From the NCBI GenBank assembly GCA_003154055.1, contig PMCH01000073.1:7975-26316 (forward strand): a stretch of 18,342 nucleotides of DNA. Reading direction: 5' to 3'. The position numbers and the translations under genes are program-made. Within the stretch, counting starts at the first letter, position 1, and every line of letters begins with the position of its first letter. This stretch comes from Acidobacteriaceae bacterium (GTDB taxonomy: Bacteria; Acidobacteriota; Terriglobia; Terriglobales; Acidobacteriaceae). Below the pieces are notes generated by a model, which saw only the letters and a list, made by a program, of their open reading frames with translations, was not told the origin of the DNA and did not search any database. Below are positions 1-5,115 of this stretch, in pieces.

Positions 1-86
1 ATGGCGAATATTTGGCGAATCCCTTGCATGTAGTTCCAGCGGGTCACGACCCGAGGCTTGAACGAGAAGGAGCAGACAAAGGCCCC

Positions 87-329
87 ATGATTAACCTCAA
101 CGAAATCAAGATCACACCTCGTGACCAGCAGGTCTTGCGCTTGCTGGTTCAAGGCTGCAGCAATAAAGAGATTGCCGGCCAGCTCAACATCAGCCCTCGT
201 ACCGTGAAGCAGCATCTCCGCACGCTGTTTCTCCGGGCCGGGATTAAAGAAGGGCGCAAGCGGGTGAAACTCGCCACCGCCATGTTCATCAAGGAGAATG
301 TGCAGCCATGCAACCCCGCGATCGGTTAA
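87..329 (+). CDS. Small stand-alone LuxR/GerE-type HTH protein (first of an overlapping pair)
   Basis: Predicted 80-residue DNA-binding protein that is almost entirely a GerE/LuxR C-terminal helix-turn-helix. The domain starts at TPRDQQVL (about residues 10-17). The recognition region lies at about 26-52, with NKEIAGQLNIS followed by PRTVKQHL, the classic LuxR recognition-helix pattern. There is no receiver, PAS or autoinducer domain, so input must come from expression level or a partner. I chose the ATG at 87, preceded by AAAGG at 78-82. A TTG at 12 would add 25 residues without domain character. The 3' end overlaps the next HTH gene by 22 bases, which implies co-expression. The targets are unknown. 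The HTH family call is firm; the exact start is less so. Confidence 0.8.
   Translation: MINLNEIKITPRDQQVLRLLVQGCSNKEIAGQLNISPRTVKQHLRTLFLRAGIKEGRKRVKLATAMFIKENVQPCNPAIG
291..296 (+). promoter_or_regulatory. Ribosome binding site of the second HTH gene, inside the first
   Basis: AAGGAG lies 11 bases before the ATG at 308 and within the coding region of the upstream HTH gene. It supports 308 as the start of the second gene and suggests that the two are translated together. Confidence 0.6.
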
Positions 330-640
330 CCGCCAAGGAAATTCAAGTTGCGACCCTGGTGTGGCAGGGTCTTACCAACAAAGACATCGCCGTTGTGCTG
401 GCGACCAGCGAACAAGTGGTGAAGAACTACCTGCGCACCGCCTTCGACAAGCTGGGTGTCTGGACGCGGCTGGAACTCGCGCTCTACGTGGCCAGTCACG
501 GCGGCGCCAACTGGCATTTCCAGCTTGGCCTTGCGCCCCTGCCGGCGGCGAGTGATTGGAAGAACCGGGCCGGGGATGACATGGGCTTAGCCGACGGCAG
601 CGGCAAAGCAGTGGCTGCAGGCGCAGGCGGGACCTCATAG
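308..640 (+). CDS. Small stand-alone LuxR/GerE-type HTH protein (second of an overlapping pair)
   Basis: Predicted 110-residue protein. Residues about 8-65 form a LuxR-type HTH: LTAKEIQVATLVWQGLTNKD, then a scaffold helix with SEQVVKNYLRTAFDKLGV. It is a diverged relative of the preceding protein, sharing the LxxxGxxNKxIA and VK-x-LRT-F pattern, so the pair probably arose by duplication. The recognition helix differs (EQVVKNY against RTVKQH), so DNA specificity may differ. The last 35 or so residues are Gly/Ala-rich and look disordered. There is no sensory domain. The start at 308 is supported by AAGGAG at 291-296. Possible roles are a heterodimer partner or competitor of the first protein; this is inference. 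Confidence 0.8.
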   Translation: MQPRDRLTAKEIQVATLVWQGLTNKDIAVVLATSEQVVKNYLRTAFDKLGVWTRLELALYVASHGGANWHFQLGLAPLPAASDWKNRAGDDMGLADGSGKAVAAGAGGTS

Positions 641-1000
641 GCCTCCACGACGTCGCTCCTCACGAGGTCGAAACGGGTTTCTCGACGGGTCAGGCAGCAA
701 GCTCGCCGGTGGTCCACCCACTCTGAATCGCTGGGGTGGGTGGAGAACTTTTCGCCTCACGCGGCACGAAGGAAACGGATTTCACACCGGGTACCCCGCC
801 CGGCGGTATCCAGAGGGCTCGGGCCACCCTGGTTCAAGGCTATCTAAGCTATGTTGTGTCAAGGCTTTACCTTCTTCTGAGCTTCCCGGGACAGACGGCC
901 GTGCCACCCGCCGCAGCCAGGGGATTCGCGGCAGTCAAATTGCTCTATTGTCGGTGGACCCGTTTCTTTTCGGTTGGCGTCTCCCACGACTGAGGTAGGT
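641..1000 (+). other. 360-base gap without a convincing gene
   Basis: Apart from the putative terminator at 713-751 and the ribosome binding site at 992-995 I find no gene here. A GTG-initiated open frame (736-993) has no ribosome binding site, starts inside the terminator stem and has atypical composition. A short CCGGG/CCCGG hairpin (787-791 with 799-803) is present. The promoter of the gene at 1001 should lie in the second half, but no convincing -35/-10 pair stands out. Confidence 0.5.
713..751 (+). terminator. Putative intrinsic terminator behind the HTH gene pair
   Basis: A 9-base-pair perfect stem, TCCACCCAC (713-721) with GTGGGTGGA (736-744), encloses a 14-base loop and is followed after a few bases by TTTT (748-751). 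It lies about 70 bases after the second HTH stop codon. The T-tract is short, so this is only probably a rho-independent terminator. Confidence 0.4.
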
Positions 1001-1408
1001 ATGGCATACAAGGAAACTTTCTGGATGGCCTGCGACTCGACTGAGCAGCTCCGTGCCGAATACGGGCCCTTTCACACCCGAGCCGAGGCCGAAACCGAGG
1101 CCCGCAAGCTCAGCTTCGGATACCTACTCCGCTACGAGCACATCCTGGGCGCCAACGAAGAAATCGAAGAAGTGCGCTGCGTCTTTATCGAGCTTTCCGA
1201 CGGCCCGACTATTGCCAAGCCCGGAGTTACTTTCCATACCCGCTGTGCCACCTGCGGCGAGTCGGCCACTCACGAGAAGTCCTGGCAGGCGGAAGTCTGG
1301 GCTGATATCCACGAGTTCGAGCATGCCCGCCACAAGGTGCGCCTCTTCGAGCACGCTCGTGGCGAGGGTCTGCGCGAAATCGGCGACTGGCGCGGCCACG
1401 CCGCCTGA
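1001..1408 (+). CDS. Small protein of unknown function with a CxxC/His cluster
   Basis: Predicted 135-residue soluble protein that I do not recognise. The start at 1001 has GAGG (992-995) five bases upstream. The N-terminal half is acidic and helical (EAETEARKL at about 30-37). The second half holds Cys82-x2-Cys85 (RCATCGES), then His104, His108 and His111 in IHEFEHARH, and His118. That spacing resembles a zinc-binding Cys2His2 site and is the only functional hint. There is no signal peptide or membrane segment. It is transcribed convergently towards pgl and its stop codon is followed six bases later by a palindromic repeat unit. It could be a zinc-dependent DNA- or protein-binding factor; no function is claimed. 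Confidence 0.75.
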   Translation: MAYKETFWMACDSTEQLRAEYGPFHTRAEAETEARKLSFGYLLRYEHILGANEEIEEVRCVFIELSDGPTIAKPGVTFHTRCATCGESATHEKSWQAEVWADIHEFEHARHKVRLFEHARGEGLREIGDWRGHAA

Positions 1409-1414
1409 GGTTTT

Positions 1415-1438
1415 GTGGCGCGGACACTCCGGTCCGCG
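1415..1438 (+). repeat. REP-like palindromic unit, copy 1
   Basis: The unit begins GTGGCG and contains a 7-base-pair hairpin, CGCGGAC (1419-1425) with GTCCGCG (1432-1438), around a 6-base loop. It starts six bases after the stop codon at 1408. A near-identical unit in inverted orientation lies at 1566-1588. The hairpin has no T-tract, so it is not a standard intrinsic terminator, but it could protect or punctuate the mRNA 3' end. Confidence 0.55.
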
Positions 1439-1565
1439 ACGGGCCGGGGACTTCTGCCATTTCATCTTCGAGCCTACGCGTGGTCGCTCCGGGCAGTGGC
1501 CTTCCTGAATCTTTGCGACGCTGCTCTTGATTTCTTGCCGGAGGGGAATCAGAACGCGGCAATTT

Positions 1566-1588
1566 GCGGACAGAGTGTCCGTCGCCAC
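1566..1588 (-). repeat. REP-like palindromic unit, copy 2 (inverted)
   Basis: Read on the minus strand it matches copy 1 from its GTGGCG start through GGACACTC to GTCCGC. It differs by one inserted A and by T where copy 1 has CG in the loop. Its stem is CGGACA with TGTCCG (1567-1572, 1576-1581) around a 3-base loop. It begins four bases after the pgl stop codon, mirroring copy 1 behind the opposite gene. Confidence 0.55.
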
Positions 1589-1592
1589 GCGA

Positions 1593-2333
1593 TCAGGAAG
1601 TGAGCCGGTCGGCTGCGGCTTCGTCCAACATCCACAACAGTCTGCCGTCGGCTGGGCGCACTCTTTGCGCCGGGTAGGGAGGGCTGTTTTCCCCCTCCAG
1701 AACCTGCGACACCATTGGAGCCTTGTCGGCCCCAATTGCCAGAAACATAACCTCCTCCGCGTGATTCAGGACGGGGTAGGTAAACGTGATCCGGTAGGCG
1801 TTGAATTTCTCCACAAAATTGGCCACCACGAACCTGGACTGTTCTTTCAGCGCTTGTGAATTGGGAAACAGCGAGGCGGTGTGGCCGTCTGTCCCCATCC
1901 CAAGCAGAATCAGGTCGAAGCGAGGGAAATCGCTGGGCTTTAATTGGAAGAACCTACGAAGGTCGTCTTCGTATTCCGCCGCCGCCGCGTGGGCATCGCG
2001 ATTCTCGGCCGGTACGCGATACACATGTTTCGGCGGCATGGAGATCTTCGACAGCAGCGATTCGTTCACCATGCGGTAATTGCTGTCGGGGTGGTCGGGC
2101 GGGACGTGGCGTTCGTCGCCGAAGAACAGGAATGTCTTGCGCCAGGTGAATCTTGCGTGTTCCTTGGCCAGCAGCGAGTACAAACTTTTCGGAGTGGAGC
2201 CCCCGGCGAGCGCCACGGTGAAGCGGTCATGCCGCGCGATCGCTGCGTTGCCGACACGAACAAACTCATCCGCTGCCGCATGAAACAGATCAGCGGGCGT
2301 GGGCAGTACCTCGACGGTTCGAGTGGCAGGCAT
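1593..2333 (-). CDS. pgl: 6-phosphogluconolactonase
   Basis: Predicted 246-residue enzyme that hydrolyses 6-phosphoglucono-1,5-lactone to 6-phosphogluconate, the second step of the oxidative pentose phosphate branch, in the cytoplasm. The DevB/SOL-type family is shown by LAGGSTPKSLY (42-52), FFGDERHVPPDHPDSN (70-85) and GMGTDGHTASLFP (145-157), whose His151 is the expected catalytic base. The length is normal for the family. It is the last gene of the minus-strand operon, 79 bases after zwf. The ATG at 2333 has no recognisable Shine-Dalgarno sequence, so efficient translation may depend on coupling or on an unusual leader. It ends convergently against the gene at 1001-1408, beside an inverted REP-like unit. 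Confidence 0.95.
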   Translation of the reverse strand: MPATRTVEVLPTPADLFHAAADEFVRVGNAAIARHDRFTVALAGGSTPKSLYSLLAKEHARFTWRKTFLFFGDERHVPPDHPDSNYRMVNESLLSKISMPPKHVYRVPAENRDAHAAAAEYEDDLRRFFQLKPSDFPRFDLILLGMGTDGHTASLFPNSQALKEQSRFVVANFVEKFNAYRITFTYPVLNHAEEVMFLAIGADKAPMVSQVLEGENSPPYPAQRVRPADGRLLWMLDEAAADRLTS

Positions 2334-2412
2334 GGGTTTTATGCGACGGTCGCACGCACGCTGGATTTTCTATCCGCGCCGCAGGCAATGGCTCCGCCGA
2401 TGTCTCCAGGAA

Positions 2413-3954
2413 TCATTTCTCGAAGTTTCTCCAACGGCGGCCGTCGCGTTCCAGCAATTCGTCTGACTCTTTTGGACCCCAGGCCCCAGCGGGATAATTG
2501 GGGAAATTGCGTGGTGGCAGCGCCTTCCACACGTCGAGTACGGGATTGACCACGCTCCATCCCGCCTCGACCATGTCGGCGCGCTGGAAGAGTGTGGCGT
2601 CGCCGATCATGCAGTCGTGCAGCAGGCGCTCGTAGCCGGTCGATGGAGTTGCCCCAAAATAGTCGGAGTACTCGAAATCCATGTCCACTTCGCCCAGACG
2701 CATGGTAGTTCCGGGCGTCTTGGCGGCGAAGCGCAGCGAGATTCCTTCCTCGGGTTGGATGTGCAGCACCAGTTGGTTGGGCATCAGGTCCTGGACCTGC
2801 GTTTCGCGGAACAGCATGAACGGCGCGCGCCGGAACTGGATCACCACGTGGGTATTTCGGCCAGGCAGGCGCTTGCCGGTACGCAGGTAGAAGGGAACTC
2901 CGGCCCACCGCCAGTTGTCGATCAGCAGCTTCATGGCGACGAAGGTCTCGGTGCGGGATTCCGGCGGCACGCCTTCTTCGGTCCGGTAGGCAGGCACGCG
3001 CTGGCTGTTCATCGTGCCCTCCCCATACTGGCCGCGGACCGTTTTGCTCAACACGTCCTCGGAAGTAAAGGGCTGGATGGCATGCAGGATTTTGGCCTGC
3101 TCATCGCGGACCGCGTTGGCCTCGAACGAAATCGGAGGTTCCATGGCGGTGAGGGTGATGAGTTGCATGATGTGGTTGGGCACCATATCCCGCAGCGCGC
3201 CGGCGGTGTCGTAGTAGCCGCCGCGTTTCTCGACCCCTACCGTTTCGGCCACGGAAATCTGAACATGGTCGATATATCGCCGGTTCCAGATGGGTTCGAA
3301 GATCCCGTTCGCAAAACGCAGCGCCAAAATGTTCTGGACGGTTTCTTTTCCTAGGTAGTGGTCAATGCGGTAAATCTGCGTTTCCCGGACGACTTTCAGG
3401 AGTTGCTGGTTGAGCGCCTTCGCCGTGTCGAGATCGTGGCCAAACGGTTTTTCGATGATGACCCGCCGCCAATGACTGTTCTCTTCCGTCATCAGGCCGA
3501 CTTTCGCCAGCCGTTCCACGATGTCGCCGAAGTAGTCGGGCGCGGTCGCGAGGTAGAAGAAATAGTTCTCGTGCGTGGCATGGTCTTTGTCAGCCCCGGC
3601 CAATGTCTCCTTGAGCTTGTCGTAGGTCGTGGGATCGTCGAAGTCCCCGGCCACGTAATAGAAGTGGCGGACAAACCACTCCCACAAATCCTGGTCAATC
3701 GTCCCGGTGGCGAACTGCTTGAAATCCTCGGTGAGCTTGTGGCGCGCCTCCTCGGTGGTCATGGGATTGCGCGCTACGCCGACCACCGCGAACTCCCGCG
3801 ATAACAGGCCCTGGCTGGCGAGGTTGTAGAGGGCGGGAATAAGTTTCCGCCGGGTCAAGTCGCCGGAAGCGCCGAAGATGACCATGACGCACGGATCTCC
3901 CGGACGTCCGACGGGCGCTTTCGTTGCAGCGGGCTGAGTCTCTGATTGAGCCAT
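2413..3954 (-). CDS. zwf: Glucose-6-phosphate 1-dehydrogenase
   Basis: Predicted 513-residue cytoplasmic enzyme oxidising glucose-6-phosphate to 6-phosphogluconolactone, usually with NADP+. The nucleotide-binding motif GASGDLTRRK is at 28-37. EKPFG is at 168-172. The substrate motif RIDHYLGKE is at 196-204, and the expected catalytic His261 lies in MVPNHIMQ. The length is typical. Arg62, after the second beta strand (GVARNP), fits NADP+ binding. The gene sits 45 bases after gnd and 79 before pgl in the same operon. The ATG at 3954 has no close Shine-Dalgarno sequence; AGGAG occurs but ends 18 bases upstream, and no in-frame start lies nearer to it. The function is secure and the start fairly so, because the first 20 residues are a low-complexity extension. 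Confidence 0.96.
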   Translation of the reverse strand: MAQSETQPAATKAPVGRPGDPCVMVIFGASGDLTRRKLIPALYNLASQGLLSREFAVVGVARNPMTTEEARHKLTEDFKQFATGTIDQDLWEWFVRHFYYVAGDFDDPTTYDKLKETLAGADKDHATHENYFFYLATAPDYFGDIVERLAKVGLMTEENSHWRRVIIEKPFGHDLDTAKALNQQLLKVVRETQIYRIDHYLGKETVQNILALRFANGIFEPIWNRRYIDHVQISVAETVGVEKRGGYYDTAGALRDMVPNHIMQLITLTAMEPPISFEANAVRDEQAKILHAIQPFTSEDVLSKTVRGQYGEGTMNSQRVPAYRTEEGVPPESRTETFVAMKLLIDNWRWAGVPFYLRTGKRLPGRNTHVVIQFRRAPFMLFRETQVQDLMPNQLVLHIQPEEGISLRFAAKTPGTTMRLGEVDMDFEYSDYFGATPSTGYERLLHDCMIGDATLFQRADMVEAGWSVVNPVLDVWKALPPRNFPNYPAGAWGPKESDELLERDGRRWRNFEK

Positions 3955-3999
3955 AGCGGTCTGTTTGCCAAACTCCTGGGCGAGATTTTCTACGCCATT

Positions 4000-4983
4000 T
4001 TACTTTCTTGATTTTGGTTCGACGTGTCCGCCAAATTTTTGCCGCATTGCGGACAGTATTTTTTCCGCGAATGTATGATCCTGACGCGACCGGAAGCGGG
4101 TGTACAGTGCTGCCGTAAGCACCTCAGCCGGAACTGCCTCCTCGATGGCTGCCTGGATGGTCCAGCGTCCCTCGCCCGAATCCTGCACGAACCCGCTGTA
4201 CTCGGCGAGCGTGGGGTTTTCGGTCAATGCCATCGCGGTAAGATCGAGCAGCCATGAACTGACCACGCTGCCCCGCCGCCAGACTTCCGCAATGTCCGGC
4301 AGGTTCAAGTCATAGCGGTGGTCTTCGGGCAGTTCTTTGCTGGTGGCGTTCTTGAAGATGTCGAATCCCTCGGCATAGGCCTGCATCATTCCGTATTCAA
4401 TGCCGTTGTGGACCATCTTCACGAAGTGGCCAGAGCCCGCAGGCCCGCAGTGGATGTAACCGTCTTCCGCGGTCCCTGCCATCTTCTCGCGTCCGGGGGT
4501 GCGTGGAATGTCGCCGCGGCCGGGCGCCAACGTCTTGAAGATCGGATCCAGCCGCTGCACCGCCTCTTTCGGGCCGCCGATCATCATGCAATACCCGCGG
4601 TCGATTCCCCAGATGCCGCCGCTGGTGCCGACGTCCACATAATGCACACCTTTGGCCGCGCACATCTTGGAGCGCCGAACGTCGTCTTTGAAATACGAAT
4701 TGCCGCCGTCAATGATGGTGTCGCCCGCCTGCATGCTCGAGAGCAGCGCCTGCACCGTTTTTTCCGTGGGATCTCCGGCCGGTACCATGATCCACACCGC
4801 GCGCGGAGCACTCAGCCTGCCGACCAGGTCGTCCAGCGAGGAAGAGGCCGCCGCGCCTTCGCCGGCGAGTTGCTTGACTGCGTCCGGGCTCAGATCGCTG
4901 ACCACCAACTGGTGACCGCCACGCATCAGGCGCCGCGTCATGTTGGCGCCCATCTTCCCCAAGCCGACCATTCCTAGTTGCAT
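4000..4983 (-). CDS. gnd: 6-phosphogluconate dehydrogenase (decarboxylating), short probably NAD+-type
   Basis: Predicted 327-residue enzyme converting 6-phosphogluconate to ribulose-5-phosphate and CO2. The Rossmann motif GLGKMG is at 7-12. The family signatures DGGNSYFKDD and GTSGGIWG, and the helix segment HFVKMVHNGIEYGMMQAYAEG, contain the expected catalytic Lys and the substrate-binding HNGIEYG. At about 330 residues this is the short (Gnd-related) form rather than the roughly 470-residue E. coli type. Asp30, at the end of strand 2 (VVSDLS), replaces the Asn-Arg-Ser/Thr of NADP+ enzymes, which points to NAD+. An in-frame start at 5094 would add 37 residues. The ATG at 4983 is preferred because AAGGAG lies seven bases upstream (4991-4996) and the Rossmann motif then starts normally. 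Confidence 0.93.
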   Translation of the reverse strand: MQLGMVGLGKMGANMTRRLMRGGHQLVVSDLSPDAVKQLAGEGAAASSSLDDLVGRLSAPRAVWIMVPAGDPTEKTVQALLSSMQAGDTIIDGGNSYFKDDVRRSKMCAAKGVHYVDVGTSGGIWGIDRGYCMMIGGPKEAVQRLDPIFKTLAPGRGDIPRTPGREKMAGTAEDGYIHCGPAGSGHFVKMVHNGIEYGMMQAYAEGFDIFKNATSKELPEDHRYDLNLPDIAEVWRRGSVVSSWLLDLTAMALTENPTLAEYSGFVQDSGEGRWTIQAAIEEAVPAEVLTAALYTRFRSRQDHTFAEKILSAMRQKFGGHVEPKSRK

Positions 4984-4990
4984 CCCTGCG

Positions 4991-4996
4991 CTCCTT
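4991..4996 (-). promoter_or_regulatory. Ribosome binding site deciding the gnd start
   Basis: On the minus strand this reads AAGGAG, seven bases before the ATG at 4983. It sits directly downstream of the hairpin at 4999-5017, so folding of that hairpin could affect ribosome access. It favours 4983 over the more upstream in-frame start. Confidence 0.7.
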
Positions 4997-4998
4997 GC

Positions 4999-5017
4999 CC
5001 GCCGTCGCAGACGGCGG
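4999..5017 (-). other. GC-rich hairpin immediately upstream of the gnd ribosome binding site
   Basis: A perfect 8-base-pair stem, CCGCCGTC with GACGGCGG, has a 3-base loop and ends two bases before the AAGGAG of gnd. It lacks a following T-tract on the minus strand, so it is not a normal terminator there. It may be an mRNA processing or stabilising hairpin, or a translational control element. Confidence 0.5.
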
Positions 5018-5046
5018 TTTCTGTCGCCGAAAACTCGAACTGAAAG

Positions 5047-5085
5047 TGTGGAAATTGCCCCGGAAAACCGGACTGAGTTTCCACA
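5047..5085 (-). other. Nested inverted repeat in the tal-pgi/gnd spacer
   Basis: The outer arms TGTGGAAA (5047-5054) and TTTCCACA (5078-5085) are perfectly complementary over 8 bases. Inside them, CCGG (5060-5063) and CCGG (5068-5071) frame a 4-base loop. The element could fold as a two-tier RNA hairpin in the message, or act as an operator for a dimeric regulator. It lies 31 bases from the tal-pgi stop codon. Confidence 0.45.
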
Positions 5086-5115
5086 TGCTACCAAGAGCCG
5101 GCACCCCAGCTCGAA

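Noticed and set aside
1..33. Short ATG frame at the left edge
   Set aside because: It is ten codons long, with no binding site visible and no recognisable content.
829..845. GGTTCAAGGC resembling a tRNA T-loop
   Set aside because: No acceptor, D or anticodon arms can be formed around it.
736..993. Possible 85-residue gene in the 641-1000 gap
   Set aside because: GTG start lies in a terminator stem, no ribosome binding site, no motif and odd composition.
1566..1588. Intrinsic terminator for the pentose phosphate operon
   Set aside because: A hairpin is present but no T-tract follows on the minus strand; it fits a repeat unit better.
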